Shown one piece after another: positions 1 to 8,086 of a stretch of DNA of 47,106 bases. The position numbers and the translations under genes were made by a program. Numbering within the stretch: the stretch's first letter is position 1; each line of letters opens with the position of its first letter. The stretch is from a virus. The DNA lies in IMG/VR virus record IMGVR_UViG_3300002835_000328, positions 1 to 47,106 of that record; one strand, given 5' to 3'. Below the pieces are notes generated by a model, which did no database searches, was not told where the DNA came from, and worked only from the letters and a program-made list of their open reading frames with translations.

Positions 1-500
1 CCTACATCGCCCTTCTCTCCCTTGTCCCCCTTGGGACCAGCAACCCCCTTCAGTCCTTGCGGCCCTGCTTCTCCTCTGTCTCCCTTGTCACCTTTTTCGC
101 CACGAAGACCTTGGGGTCCAGGTGTGCCTTGGGCACCCGCTTTCCCGTCACTTCCTTTTTCCCCACGGGGGCCGACCTCGCCTTGCGGACCTCTTTCGCC
201 CTGCGGACCCTTTTCGCCACGCTCGCCCTTGTCGCCCTTCTCGCCACGGTCACCTCTTTCGCCCCTTGGGCCTGTGATTCCACGCAAACCACGAAGACCC
301 CGTTCGCCGGTGTCTCCCTTGTCACCCTTTTCGCCCTTCGGGCCGGGTGAACCCCTCACTACTCGGATTTTTTGCTTGGATGTTGCAGACGAGACTACAT
401 CCGGCTCAGGAGCCTCCATGAACTCCTGAAATTCCTTGTACAGTTCTTCCAACCCTTCGGGATCGGGTTCCTTGCCTATGAAGTCTCGGAATTTGGCCAT
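1..500 (-). CDS. Collagen-like virion protein (C-terminal part beyond left edge)
   Basis: Read on the minus strand from ATG at 500. The first 50 or so residues are non-repetitive and acidic (start [12 protein letters not shown]). From about residue 50 every third residue is glycine, in Gly-X-Y triplets rich in GEKGDKG and GPQGERG, and this runs to the window edge at about residue 166, so the C-terminus is not seen. Collagen-like triple helices are known in phage tail fibres and decoration proteins, so a fibre or spike is the likely role. A late-type TAAATA box lies 6 nt before the ATG and no Shine-Dalgarno sequence is visible. The N-terminus resembles the capsid-targeting-like starts of other late genes here, so an internal or head location is an alternative. 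Confidence 0.85.
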   Translation of the reverse strand, partial: MAKFRDFIGKEPDPEGLEELYKEFQEFMEAPEPDVVSSATSKQKIRVVRGSPGPKGEKGDKGDTGERGLRGLRGITGPRGERGDRGEKGDKGERGEKGPQGERGPQGEVGPRGEKGSDGKAGAQGTPGPQGLRGEKGDKGDRGEAGPQGLKGVAGPKGDKGEKGDV

Positions 501-506
501 GCAAGG

Positions 507-512
507 TATTTA
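507..512 (-). promoter_or_regulatory. Late promoter box (TAAATA) of the collagen-like gene
   Basis: Minus strand reads CTAAATACC with the box ending 6 nt before the ATG at 500. T4 late promoters use TATAAATA at about -13 to -6, so transcription should start at or next to the A of the start codon. Confidence 0.6.
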
Positions 513-1253
513 GATACCCGCAGATGGCTTTTCCGTGAGTGCCGCCCAAGAATGCTTGAACAAAGGCGCAATAATCAAATTGATGGCCTGTGCATACTGC
601 TGAACTTCCCATTGTGCGTGTGCGTCTATGCGCTGTGCATACACACGGGCATATGCGGACAAAGATCCAGTCCACCACCACTCCGTGTAGGTTCCCTGCG
701 GCAAGACCGCCCGTGCCTGCTCGGGTGCAACCCCACGATCAATTAGTTCGTGATAGGTCAGAAGAGACTCCCTGACCGTCATCTCGTAGTGTCGATTGAT
801 GGTATTGAGTTCTTCGTTGACGGGCAGAAAGTCATCGGAACCCTGCTTTGCGCCGTTTGTGGGCTTGCCACGCCAACGGGGGTAATAGACCTGTGGCGGC
901 TCAGAGATATAGCGACGAGAAACCTCGTTCTCGGTGAATCCTACCTTGTGCTTGAAGAGTTGCGTCCGAACGAAGATTGGAGCCTTGATTCGGAGCGTCA
1001 CCTGTGGGTGAGCGAAAGGTGTCCAATGCTTGTGCTTGGCAAGGTACTTGATGAGTTTCTGGTCCTTCTCGGACAGATGACCACGGGGGACATGTGAATC
1101 CTCCCACTCCCAACTGCTTTCCTTGTGGAACGAAACCCGAGCCGCATTCACCACGGTCAGGTCATCGCCAAGATGATCGATATATTCAACGAACCCCTTG
1201 TCCAAAGCAAGGACACTCTTCGGTCGCCCACCCAACACTTCAGTAACTTGCAT
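510..1253 (-). CDS. thyX: Flavin-dependent thymidylate synthase ThyX
   Basis: Converts dUMP to dTMP using FAD, NADPH and methylene-tetrahydrofolate, supplying thymidylate for phage DNA synthesis. The 247-residue length is normal for ThyX. The segment QLFKHKVGFTENEVSRRY corresponds to the family signature (RHRx7S-like, in the KHKVG...NEVSRRY form I associate with marine T4-like phages). The C-terminal half has the LPQGTYTEWWWTGS and ARVYAQRIDAHAQWE segments, with the arginine typical of the dUMP site. The start at 1253 is preceded by AAGGAG. It lies 14 nt downstream of the 245-residue late gene and its end overlaps the leader of the collagen-like gene. Confidence 0.93.
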   Translation of the reverse strand: MQVTEVLGGRPKSVLALDKGFVEYIDHLGDDLTVVNAARVSFHKESSWEWEDSHVPRGHLSEKDQKLIKYLAKHKHWTPFAHPQVTLRIKAPIFVRTQLFKHKVGFTENEVSRRYISEPPQVYYPRWRGKPTNGAKQGSDDFLPVNEELNTINRHYEMTVRESLLTYHELIDRGVAPEQARAVLPQGTYTEWWWTGSLSAYARVYAQRIDAHAQWEVQQYAQAINLIIAPLFKHSWAALTEKPSAGI

Positions 1254-1267
1254 GATCTATCTCCTTG

Positions 1268-2005
1268 TCACTTCTTCATGTGCTTGAAATACTCAATCTG
1301 CCGCAGGCGTTTCTCGGCATCCGCAAGGTTGTCGTACTCGCCAAGTTGCTTGCTGCCATCCTTGGAAAGGATGACGAACTTCTCGCCACGCTTGACGATC
1401 TTTTCGCGGATGTTCACCATCATGTCGCTGACCTTTGCACCCATGGCCTTGCCTGTTCCGGTGATCTTGTCCAAGTCACCTAGGTTCCACCCCCCGGCCT
1501 CCACGGACTCACCGATTTTCATGGACGAAAGAACCTTGCCATCGCGACCATGAATCTTGATGACCTCCGCACCCTTCTCGGCCATGATCTTGCCAAGTTC
1601 CTTCATGGCTTCCTGTGCCCGATCAAGAGTCTCGGCGTTCATCTTTGCGGTGTCGATGATTTGACCATCCTTCTCGGCGGTCCACACGAACTCGGTCGGG
1701 AACTGACGGTAGTGAGGCTTGAATCCTCTACGGGCGGTTCCCTGCTTGTCAGGAGTCAGGGCAGCACCAACGCCGCTTTCAGCAATCTCAACCTCGGGTT
1801 CATTGACTTCGATTCCATCGATAGGAGCCGTAGTTGAATTGAGGGTGTCTAGCCGTCCCCTCAACTTGGAGAAGAGGATGGAACGAATCATGTCCTTTCC
1901 TCCGATCAAGTCCTTGCTTTGCAGACGGTCGATCAGATCGCCAATGGGAGAGGACTGAACTTCTGTTTCGTCATTCTGTGGTTGTTCTGTTGATTCTTCG
2001 CTCAT
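1268..2005 (-). CDS. Late-expressed protein of unknown function
   Basis: 245 residues, not assigned. The N-terminal 20 residues are acidic and low in complexity. The C-terminal 40 or so residues (RGEKFVILSKDGSKQLGEYD followed by AEKRLRQIEYFKHMKK) form a compact element, of the type SKDG...LG.Y...AE.RL.QIEYFK, that I recall at the ends of various phage structural and hypothetical proteins. The middle holds a basic and amphipathic segment (EKGAEVIKIHGRDGKVL). A TAAATA box ends exactly 5 nt before the ATG and there is no Shine-Dalgarno, so a leaderless late mRNA is predicted. A virion or morphogenesis role is inferred from promoter type only. Confidence 0.75.
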   Translation of the reverse strand: MSEESTEQPQNDETEVQSSPIGDLIDRLQSKDLIGGKDMIRSILFSKLRGRLDTLNSTTAPIDGIEVNEPEVEIAESGVGAALTPDKQGTARRGFKPHYRQFPTEFVWTAEKDGQIIDTAKMNAETLDRAQEAMKELGKIMAEKGAEVIKIHGRDGKVLSSMKIGESVEAGGWNLGDLDKITGTGKAMGAKVSDMMVNIREKIVKRGEKFVILSKDGSKQLGEYDNLADAEKRLRQIEYFKHMKK

Positions 2006-2010
2006 GTTGG

Positions 2011-2016
2011 TATTTA
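2011..2016 (-). promoter_or_regulatory. Late promoter box, leaderless configuration
   Basis: Minus strand ACTAAATACCAAC directly followed by ATG at 2005. Five nt separate the box from the ATG, which matches T4 late promoter geometry with +1 on the A of ATG. Confidence 0.65.
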
Positions 2017-2018
2017 GT

Positions 2019-3059
2019 TCATGTATGCCGCCATGTGGACAGTTTCAGTCTGGCAATCAGCCCACTTGACGAATTTTCCCGTATCGTTCTTTCAATTTCC
2101 TTGGGTTCGTGTCCTGCAATCACCATGTCGTTGATGTCCTTCACCCGAATGTTCTCAGGCCAGAAGCAGACACGGTATCCGTCTTCCACGAGTTTTTGAT
2201 AAATTCCCACCACTTCCTTGTTCCTTGGCTCATTGTCAAGGGCAAAGGTAATGTTGCATCCCTCAAGTTCCGCAGGCAGTTCACCGATGTGCTTTGCTCC
2301 AAGCATTGCCACGCAGTTGGGAAGGAACAGCGAATCGAGCGGTCCTTCGACCACAATCACGGGCTTGGTCTTGTCGATGCGCTCCAAGCCGAACCAGATG
2401 GACTGCAAGTCCTTGTCTCGCTTGATGGTGATGTAGCGAATGATCCTGCCGGAAGCCGTGGAAGACAGCGATCTTCCCTGTGCTGCAACCAATCGATTGC
2501 CACGCATGATTGGAATGACCAACCGCTCGTCGGGAGGGGATTCGATCTCGGGATCGACTTGCTTGGCCCACCACCCAAAGTCCTCCGTGAAGTAAAGCCT
2601 CTCCCATTGCTCCACGGGAATCCTTCGGTTCCTGACGAATTCCACCGCCTTGTGGTCATCGGGCAGATCGGTCAAGGGCTCAAGGGATTCAAGCAGAAGT
2701 TCCCTGCGCTTGCTTTCGAACACGGGCTTTTCAAACTTGAACTGCTTCTCGGCATCGGCCTTTCCGTCATGGCGACCCTCAAGACCATCACGGTACTTCT
2801 CAAGCATGTACTGCTTGTACACGAACGGATCGATGTATTCGATGAACTTCCCCAAGGTGGTGCCATAGTCGCAATTGTGGCAACGGACGAAGAATCCGCC
2901 CTTCTTCTCGTAGAAGTAGAACCTCGTCTTGCTCTTGGACTTCTGGCTGTCTCCACAGATGGGGCATCGACAGACAGCAAGGCTCTGCTTCTTCCACCCA
3001 AAGCGTTGCAGCCTAGGGGAGATGATGTTGATGTACTTGCTGTCGATGTAGTTGCTCAT
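2019..3059 (-). CDS. 61: DNA primase, T4 gp61-like
   Basis: Synthesises RNA primers on the lagging strand and works with the gp41 helicase as the primosome. From ATG at 3059 (MSNYIDSKY) the protein has 346 residues, close to T4 gp61. A zinc finger lies at about residues 30-63 (CRCPICGD ... CHNCDYG). A TOPRIM-like catalytic region follows at about 235-310 (VIVVEGPLDSLFL, FALDNE, then KDINDMV). An in-frame TTG-type extension to 3104 would overlap the promoter, so the ATG at 3059 is preferred. A TTGACT-N16-TATACT promoter lies just upstream, leaving a leader of only about 4 nt and no Shine-Dalgarno. In T4 gene 61 sits next to 41; here it is displaced by about 10 kb. Confidence 0.93.
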   Translation of the reverse strand: MSNYIDSKYINIISPRLQRFGWKKQSLAVCRCPICGDSQKSKSKTRFYFYEKKGGFFVRCHNCDYGTTLGKFIEYIDPFVYKQYMLEKYRDGLEGRHDGKADAEKQFKFEKPVFESKRRELLLESLEPLTDLPDDHKAVEFVRNRRIPVEQWERLYFTEDFGWWAKQVDPEIESPPDERLVIPIMRGNRLVAAQGRSLSSTASGRIIRYITIKRDKDLQSIWFGLERIDKTKPVIVVEGPLDSLFLPNCVAMLGAKHIGELPAELEGCNITFALDNEPRNKEVVGIYQKLVEDGYRVCFWPENIRVKDINDMVIAGHEPKEIERTIRENSSSGLIARLKLSTWRHT

Positions 3060-3070
3060 GTGGTTCGGAA

Positions 3071-3098
3071 AGTATACACCACCAACGAAGACAGTCAA
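3071..3098 (-). promoter_or_regulatory. Early/middle promoter of primase
   Basis: Minus strand -35 TTGACT (3093-3098), 16-nt spacer, -10 TATACT (3071-3076). The ATG at 3059 is 11 nt past the -10. Same sequence and spacing class as the promoters before helicase, gp45 and others. Confidence 0.75.
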
Positions 3099-3221
3099 CA
3101 GCAAATCTCAACGATTCGCTCACTAAAAGTTGACTTCCGCCCTCTTTTTCTCGCCGCAAAAATAATTGTTGTAACTGCCCGAAAAAGTGGGATTTTCAGC
3201 AACGGTCACGCATACATAGCG

Positions 3222-4112
3222 TCACTTTGACTCGGGCGGTGCTGCCCCCGTTGCTCCTGTCTTCTCCGACTCCTTCATGGCATTGCGGATTTCCTCAAGC
3301 CGCTTGAAACCATTCTTCTCCTTGACCTTTGCGATGATCTCCTTGGTCAGATCGGACTGCACCTTGCTTGCAATCCCATCCGGCCCGAAGATTCGATTTC
3401 TCTCATCGTCTGTCATGGTTTCCTTGAGAATCTGCATCATCTCCACGATTTCCTTGACGGCAATGCTGCTTCTCTTGCTGTTGATGGTTGACCAGACAAT
3501 CATTCCCACAGCCGTGATGAACCCTGCCACAAGAAGTATGGCACCGACCATGGCGATCTCGTCAAGATAGCGATGCGATGCAGAGGCAAACCCAAGCATC
3601 AGGGCACCTAGGAGCGCCAACATCCCACCATATGTCTTGTTGAGAAAGAACGCAACCGCAGCGCCAGCCGCGATCAAGATGAAGCCGATTACCCAGAACA
3701 AAGTGATGTAGCCATAAAGCCGTTCAAGTGCAGCGGCCTTGGCTTCTTCCATGGCAATCCTCAAGGTAGTCAGGGACTTTTCAAGTTTAGTCACCTCTGC
3801 CGTGAGTTTCTTGAGTTTGGCGGTTTCCTTCTGTATGTCATTGGCAGAGGCAACGATTGCGTCTGCCTCGCTGTCGATCTTGCCCAACACCATCTCTGGT
3901 CCACTCTTTGACAGCATTGCACTCTTGGTATTTTCCTTGATCTCCAAGGCATCTCGCTTGATGTTTGCCACCTCATCGTTGGTTCTGTCAACCACGGAAT
4001 TGAGGGTTGCGGATGCTGCACCCGTGGAAGGTTCGACAGGAGGAAGGCTCTTGCAGCCATTTGCAAATAGGATGGTTGCCCCCAACACCACGGCAAAGCA
4101 TCTAAAAAGCAT
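3222..4112 (-). CDS. Putative lipoprotein with several membrane segments
   Basis: 296 residues. A short hydrophobic signal ends in FANGC, a loose lipobox with Cys20 as the likely lipidated residue. Residues about 35-125 are predicted periplasmic and helical or coiled-coil (KLKKLTAEVTKLEKSLTTL). Three hydrophobic segments follow at about 133-157, 163-180 and 188-208, and the tail is charged and Pro/Gly rich (TGATGAAPPESK). This topology is compatible with a lysis factor (holin or spanin-like) or a superinfection-exclusion membrane protein, but nothing in the sequence decides which. The next gene starts 3 nt upstream, so it is part of the 4112-5230 cluster. No strong terminator is seen in the 117 nt after it. 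Confidence 0.75.
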   Translation of the reverse strand: MLFRCFAVVLGATILFANGCKSLPPVEPSTGAASATLNSVVDRTNDEVANIKRDALEIKENTKSAMLSKSGPEMVLGKIDSEADAIVASANDIQKETAKLKKLTAEVTKLEKSLTTLRIAMEEAKAAALERLYGYITLFWVIGFILIAAGAAVAFFLNKTYGGMLALLGALMLGFASASHRYLDEIAMVGAILLVAGFITAVGMIVWSTINSKRSSIAVKEIVEMMQILKETMTDDERNRIFGPDGIASKVQSDLTKEIIAKVKEKNGFKRLEEIRNAMKESEKTGATGAAPPESK

Positions 4113-4115
4113 GTC

Positions 4116-4844
4116 TTACTCCTTGTCTTCTTTGGCAATCACATTGAGGGTCTTTGAATCCCTCCTGAGTTGCATGATCCTTTTCTTCTTCATCTTGGCC
4201 AATGCCTTGAACCCACCCTTTGGACCCGGCGGTTCCTGACCCGGCGACACACCGGCGATGTTTCCTGATCCGACATTGTTGGCAGGAACAGCCACGGCTG
4301 CTGCTCCATCCTCGCTGCTAGTCTTCTTTGCCTCAAGAGTCAGGAACAAGTCTTCACCATTTCTGTAAATTGGGAATCCAAGGATTTCATCAATCGGCAT
4401 GACTGGCTTTTCGAATGACACGGGCTTTCCGTCTAGTTCATACTTTCCGATAAGCGGACGGGCATCGTGGTTCTCTTCAAGTAGCGACTGTAGGTCGATG
4501 TTTGTTTCCTTGAAGATGATCCTTGCGGCTTCATCGATGGACTTTGGATTCACCATGTCTTCCTTCGTCTTCTCGCGGATGTCGTAGAGAGCGACGATGG
4601 CCTTGGCAATCTCGGTTGGAGTCTTGGCTGTCTCAAGGAGTTTCTTGAATTTCCATGCAAGAGCATAGAAGTTGCTTGGATATGCAGCCTTCTCTTCCTT
4701 GGTCATAAGGGATACACGATTGCGTAGAATCGCCCCATGCTCGTTGATGATGCCCCACATGAAGGCAGGCTGTTCTGTCCAAGAGGTCAGCACAAGATCA
4801 AGCAGGCGATGCTGTATGAGTTTGTCTTGTGCCTTGCTCTTCAC
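4116..4844 (-). CDS. Phage protein of unknown function
   Basis: 242 residues, not recognised. The N-terminal 170 residues look like a folded helical domain (LVLTSWTEQPAFMWGIIN, FYALAWKFKKLLETA). The region at about 185-215 is low-complexity and rich in Ala, Pro and Gly, and the end is strongly basic (KMKKKRIMQLRRDSK), possibly nucleic-acid binding. Its ATG overlaps the stop of the 129-residue upstream gene (ATGA), so the two are translationally coupled. Confidence 0.75.
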   Translation of the reverse strand: MKSKAQDKLIQHRLLDLVLTSWTEQPAFMWGIINEHGAILRNRVSLMTKEEKAAYPSNFYALAWKFKKLLETAKTPTEIAKAIVALYDIREKTKEDMVNPKSIDEAARIIFKETNIDLQSLLEENHDARPLIGKYELDGKPVSFEKPVMPIDEILGFPIYRNGEDLFLTLEAKKTSSEDGAAAVAVPANNVGSGNIAGVSPGQEPPGPKGGFKALAKMKKKRIMQLRRDSKTLNVIAKEDKE

Positions 4845-5230
4845 CCGAGTGTCCTTAATCGATCTATGATCGTCTGATCCAACTGAATTGCAATAATATC
4901 TATGCCATCTATGGTGTTTGTCTTTGGGTCCATGTAGTTCAGGAACACAATGAAGGTCTTCAACACATCATACAAATCGGGGTCTATTTTGAAAAAGAGA
5001 AGCCGAGTTGCGGCTTCCACACCAAAGACATTGTAGAAAGTAATCAAATGATTCAGTATCAATCGCTCACGCAATTCACCCGTCCTTCGATAGCGGCGAA
5101 ACAGACGCTTGAGGTATATCAGGCGGGTCAAATCCTCGTTGAATTCCTCAACTCCACGACAAGTTGGATTGTCGTAGTATTTCGCTGCATACAGCGAGTA
5201 GTTGTCATTGTCTAGTTTCTTGAATTGCAT
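4841..5230 (-). CDS. Conserved T4-like phage protein of unknown function
   Basis: 129 residues. The pattern LYAAKYYDNPTCRGVEEFNEDL...IYLKRLFRRY...RERLILNHLITFYNVFGVEAATRLLFFKI resembles a small protein I recall in marine T4-like phages, where it has no assigned function. It looks all-helical with no metal or nucleotide motif. It is first in a three-gene cluster (4844 and 4112 follow) and lies just after a strong hairpin terminator. Confidence 0.75.
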   Translation of the reverse strand: MQFKKLDNDNYSLYAAKYYDNPTCRGVEEFNEDLTRLIYLKRLFRRYRRTGELRERLILNHLITFYNVFGVEAATRLLFFKIDPDLYDVLKTFIVFLNYMDPKTNTIDGIDIIAIQLDQTIIDRLRTLG

Positions 5231-5267
5231 GATGAGTCATTGATACACCATTATCTATCCAAATAAC

Positions 5268-5298
5268 AAGGGGCACCAGCCGAAACTGATGCCCCTTT
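5268..5298 (-). terminator. Rho-independent terminator after the 198-residue gene
   Basis: On the minus strand a 10-bp stem (GGGGCATCAG / CTGGTGCCCC, one G-T pair) with loop TTTCGG is followed by TTGTTATTT. It ends transcription of the structural genes 5313-6804. Confidence 0.8.
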
Positions 5299-5312
5299 CT
5301 TCATATCTTCGA

Positions 5313-5909
5313 TTATTGCTTGGAGAATGTCGGGTTGGTGAATGGATTCTTGTTTGCCATTACCGTGCTTGCCGACATGTTCATGGGTGCATTCTTGGGC
5401 TTCATCTCGGGAGAGGTTGGCATTTCATTGGCAGGACAAATCTTGGCACACATGTTGGTGAGGCCGTTTGACTGACGCATGGTGGTGATCATCAGGTTCA
5501 ATCCGTGACCAAGACGATGGGTGATGCCATCGTCGTTGATTGGATTGTAGGATGTCCCGTCCATTCCGTAGCGTCCGCCGAACTGCTTCAGCGGGAAGAT
5601 GTGATCGCCGTCTTCCATCACATCATCGGGCTTGAAGTCAAACGAAATGCCCTGTGTCTGCAACTTCTGCTTCATGTTGTTGATGGCTACATTCACATCA
5701 ATGTAAGCCTTGTCCTCTGAAGCACCAAGGAAGGTGTTGAGTCTCTTCAATTCCTGATGCGTGAGTTTGTGGACGCTGGCCTCGGGAGCATCAACTGCAT
5801 TGTCCTGAGAGTCCAAGGGTCCAACCTTTGTGCCGACAACATACCCACCGTAGTAGTCGGTAGGAAGCATTGCTTCCTCAATCTTCTTACGCAAGTCCTT
5901 GAAACGCAT
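5313..5909 (-). CDS. Putative virion protein
   Basis: 198 residues, no family recognised. The start MRFKDLRKKIEEAM closely resembles the starts of other late genes here (for example MHYRDLKKKLEEE at 43145) and has an IEE site suitable for a gp21-like prohead protease. The body has a helical region with KLTHQELKRLNTFL and a Gly/Asn/Asp-rich middle, and the C-terminus is rich in Met, Pro and Asn. It lies 13 nt after the structural protein gene at 6804, with which it is probably cotranscribed, and is followed by a terminator. Confidence 0.75.
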   Translation of the reverse strand: MRFKDLRKKIEEAMLPTDYYGGYVVGTKVGPLDSQDNAVDAPEASVHKLTHQELKRLNTFLGASEDKAYIDVNVAINNMKQKLQTQGISFDFKPDDVMEDGDHIFPLKQFGGRYGMDGTSYNPINDDGITHRLGHGLNLMITTMRQSNGLTNMCAKICPANEMPTSPEMKPKNAPMNMSASTVMANKNPFTNPTFSKQ

Positions 5910-5922
5910 CTTGACTCCTTAC

Positions 5923-6804
5923 TTACTTCGAGTACGAAGTGATCCACTTGGCATCGGCGGCATTACGGTCGAACGACAGCGTGAATTCGGCAAAGCCGGT
6001 TGCTCCCGTCAGACCGTTGATGGTGCCGAAGGTGACACCCGAGTTGTCGCGAACGATTAGATCAACAACCTTTGTACCGGCAGCAGTCTGGCCACCGACA
6101 ACAAGAACAGCGATGTTGTCTTGACGATACTGCTTGATCCCCGGATCATCTCCGGTTGCACCGAAGAAGGCGTTGTACACAACCTCTGGAATGGCAGGAG
6201 CGGCATTGCCGACAGTCAGTCCGATGCCGGTGTAGAGAGCCATTCCGTTGTAGGTTCCCGACAGACCGATAGTTAGGTTCTGTGTCAGGTTGGTATCGTT
6301 GGCAACAATCTTGATGTAAGCGGTAACGCCGGTCAGGCCACCGAGGGTGGACACGCCATAGGCATTCACGCCATACTGGTAGCCGACTCCAGCACCGCGA
6401 GTTGCACCATTGGGAACAACATAGGTGATGTTGTCGTGGGTGACTCCAACACCAGCAGGACCGCCTGCGGTGGCGCTGTCTCCATCGAAAGGAGTCGAGA
6501 AGTAGGGAGAATACTGCACTTCGGTGGACGAAGTGATGCCACGGCTGTCCGAGGAGAGCCCGCCTACTGTTCTGTAGGCATATGCGCTGTTTACGCCACC
6601 CGTGATCGAAGGATCATAAGGCATGGTGACAAGGAGTTCCATCTGAACAGGAACCGAGTTGGTTGCGGTGGTTCCTTGGCTGAAGAAAGACCCATCAAGG
6701 GGCTTCTCCCAACCACGGACGGTGCGGACGCAAAGTCTCTTCTCGATCTTGTTCAGCCATGACGGCTTCGACTCTTCGCGATTGTTGTTCTTCCAGAGTG
6801 GCAT
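5923..6804 (-). CDS. Virion structural protein, marine T4-like type
   Basis: 293 residues. The start (MPLWKNNN...KPSWLNKIEKRLCVRTVRGWE) and the later pattern (LLVTMPYDPS, AGVGVTHDNITYV, YIKIVANDTNLTQNLTIGL, FFGATGDD, NIAVLVVGG) resemble structural proteins that I recall from T4-like cyanophages and pelagic myoviruses. The body is rich in Gly, Thr, Asn and Val and predicted beta-rich, as expected for a head or tail surface protein. Transcription starts from a TAAATA late box at 6831, giving a leader with AAAGGAG. The exact place in the virion cannot be told. Confidence 0.8.
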   Translation of the reverse strand: MPLWKNNNREESKPSWLNKIEKRLCVRTVRGWEKPLDGSFFSQGTTATNSVPVQMELLVTMPYDPSITGGVNSAYAYRTVGGLSSDSRGITSSTEVQYSPYFSTPFDGDSATAGGPAGVGVTHDNITYVVPNGATRGAGVGYQYGVNAYGVSTLGGLTGVTAYIKIVANDTNLTQNLTIGLSGTYNGMALYTGIGLTVGNAAPAIPEVVYNAFFGATGDDPGIKQYRQDNIAVLVVGGQTAAGTKVVDLIVRDNSGVTFGTINGLTGATGFAEFTLSFDRNAADAKWITSYSK

Positions 6805-6830
6805 CTATGGTTCTCCTTTGGGGGCTCTGT

Positions 6831-6836
6831 TATTTA
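6831..6836 (-). promoter_or_regulatory. Late promoter box of the structural gene
   Basis: Minus strand GACTAAATAACAG followed by a leader with AAAGGAG 10 nt before the ATG at 6804. Unlike the leaderless group, this leader carries a ribosome binding site. Confidence 0.65.
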
Positions 6837-6852
6837 GTCTCTCGGAAAGGGA

Positions 6853-7770
6853 TTACTTGATCCCTGCGTCCTTTGCAACCTTGCTGAAGCCGCCACCGTA
6901 GGTATAGCCCTTGGGGTCTTTGTTGTACTGCTTCTGCATTGCTGCGAGGATCTTGTTGAACTTGGTGTTGTCGGCGCTTGGATAATTGTTGCGAATCCAA
7001 GAGCGAAGCATCATGTCGGATGCAGCCTCATCAACGACTTCTTCCTTCTTTAAAGTCTTACCGGCTCCGAGATCATTCTTAACATCGTACTTGCCCTTAA
7101 TATTTACACCCTTTAGGTTCTTCAGATAATAACCAATAAGGTGCTTATAGTTAGGGTGCGTACCGTTGGCAAATGATCCGAAATTGTTCTTTTTCATCCA
7201 TGCATTGATTCCATCTGCATGTTTGGCAAGTGTGTCATATGCTTTCTTAGTATTAGCCGAGGTGTAGGTTTTGTCGTTTGTTCCAAACACCTCTCTTACC
7301 CAGAGCATAAGTCCAGCCCGTGTTGTTGCACTCATTCCTGGATATTCGAAGAAATAACGGCCATCTTTTGTTTGTGTGACCTTAGCCTTGCTTTCGGTAA
7401 GAGTTTCTTCTTCGGTTTCGGTCACTACTGCCTCATCAACGACTTCTTCCTTCTTGGTTTCCTCGGCAACTTCCTTCTTAGCATCAACCTGAACGGGCTT
7501 GGAAGCCTCTTCCTCGTAGCGGTTGATCATTTCCGTGGTCGGAGTGCATCCGCACTTCTTCAACCCCTCTGCGAGGTTGCGGCGAAGGATGTCGCGGCGG
7601 CGTTCTGCCGACAGATAGCCCTCGTCAAGGAAGGCATGACCCAGATCGATGGAAGCCTGCTTTGCGGCCTCCATGATGGCGGTCGGGAGTTCGGTCTTCG
7701 AAATAGTTTCGCCACGAAGAACCTTCAGAATGTCATTTTGCAAATTGGCAGAGATTTTGTTACTGTGCAT
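6853..7770 (-). CDS. Late protein with an apparent inserted domain
   Basis: 305 residues, function unknown. The N-terminal part (about 1-105) and the C-terminal 60 residues (MLRSWIRNNYPSADNTKFNK, YGGGFSKVAKDAG) look like one phage protein. Between them lie about 135 residues bounded by the repeated peptide KKEEVVDEA, encoded by a perfect 26-bp direct repeat. The middle (FFEYPGMSATTRAGLMLWV, HADGINAWMKKNNFGSF) is visibly more AT-rich than its flanks. A late box at 7802 and AGAGG before the ATG drive it. The insert reads as a domain gained by recombination between short repeats or a tandem slip event. Confidence 0.75.
   Translation of the reverse strand: MHSNKISANLQNDILKVLRGETISKTELPTAIMEAAKQASIDLGHAFLDEGYLSAERRRDILRRNLAEGLKKCGCTPTTEMINRYEEEASKPVQVDAKKEVAEETKKEEVVDEAVVTETEEETLTESKAKVTQTKDGRYFFEYPGMSATTRAGLMLWVREVFGTNDKTYTSANTKKAYDTLAKHADGINAWMKKNNFGSFANGTHPNYKHLIGYYLKNLKGVNIKGKYDVKNDLGAGKTLKKEEVVDEAASDMMLRSWIRNNYPSADNTKFNKILAAMQKQYNKDPKGYTYGGGFSKVAKDAGIK
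7025..7050. repeat. 26-bp direct repeat, copy 1
   Basis: Identical to 7430-7455; both encode KKEEVVDEA in the same frame. The repeat period is 405 nt, exactly 135 codons, and the pair brackets an AT-rich internal domain. Confidence 0.9.
7430..7455. repeat. 26-bp direct repeat, copy 2
   Basis: Perfect copy of 7025-7050 inside the same reading frame. Recombination between the copies would delete 135 codons without a frameshift. Confidence 0.9.
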
Positions 7771-7801
7771 TGTTTACCTCTAGGTGAAGTTGATGCTTGG
7801 G

Positions 7802-7807
7802 TATTTA
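7802..7807 (-). promoter_or_regulatory. Late promoter box of the 305-residue gene
   Basis: Minus strand GCTAAATACCC; the leader of about 30 nt has AGAGG before the ATG at 7770. Confidence 0.6.
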
Positions 7808-7814
7808 GCGAAAT

Positions 7815-8081
7815 TTAACGCTTGCTGCCCTTGTACTTTTTCCAAATGTCTGCATCGGCGGTATGACGAGTCTTGCCGCCGACGATGAAACTGTTGACTC
7901 TTGCCAGACCCCATTGCTCGGGGCCAGCCCCCGGCCTATGGCCTCCCTTCCATGCGACCACTCCACGGTCATAGACTTGCTTGAGGAAGCGGTAAGGGAT
8001 GCCTGAAGCCTTGGACTTCTTCTCCAAGGATGTATGTGCGGCTGGCTTGTCTTCGGAGATGTAGTTTTTGAATCTTTGCAT
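7815..8081 (-). CDS. DUF5824-like phage protein
   Basis: 88 residues from ATG at 8081 (MQRFKNYISED). The core (SGIPYRFLKQVYDRGVVAWKGGHRPGAG.EQWGLARVNSF, then RHTADADIWKK) matches what I recall of the phage family DUF5824, of unknown function. The start was chosen because it lies 5 nt after the stop of the large fusion gene (8087); a longer reading would overlap that gene. The N-terminus ends in an ISE site like the capsid-targeting-like starts of other late genes. Confidence 0.75.
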   Translation of the reverse strand: MQRFKNYISEDKPAAHTSLEKKSKASGIPYRFLKQVYDRGVVAWKGGHRPGAGPEQWGLARVNSFIVGGKTRHTADADIWKKYKGSKR

Positions 8082-8086
8082 TTGAA

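Noticed and set aside
22-429. Long plus-strand frames rich in Pro/Ser opposite the collagen-like gene
   Set aside because: They are the complement of Gly-X-Y repeats, with no start signal of their own.
3105-3221. Possible terminator or small RNA between primase and the lipoprotein gene
   Set aside because: Only weak imperfect pairing around GTGACGC/GCGTGAC was seen; apart from nothing convincing, the stretch is short.
2109-3230. 373-residue plus-strand open frame
   Set aside because: Shadow of the primase gene; lacks motifs, while the minus strand has a full zinc finger and TOPRIM region.
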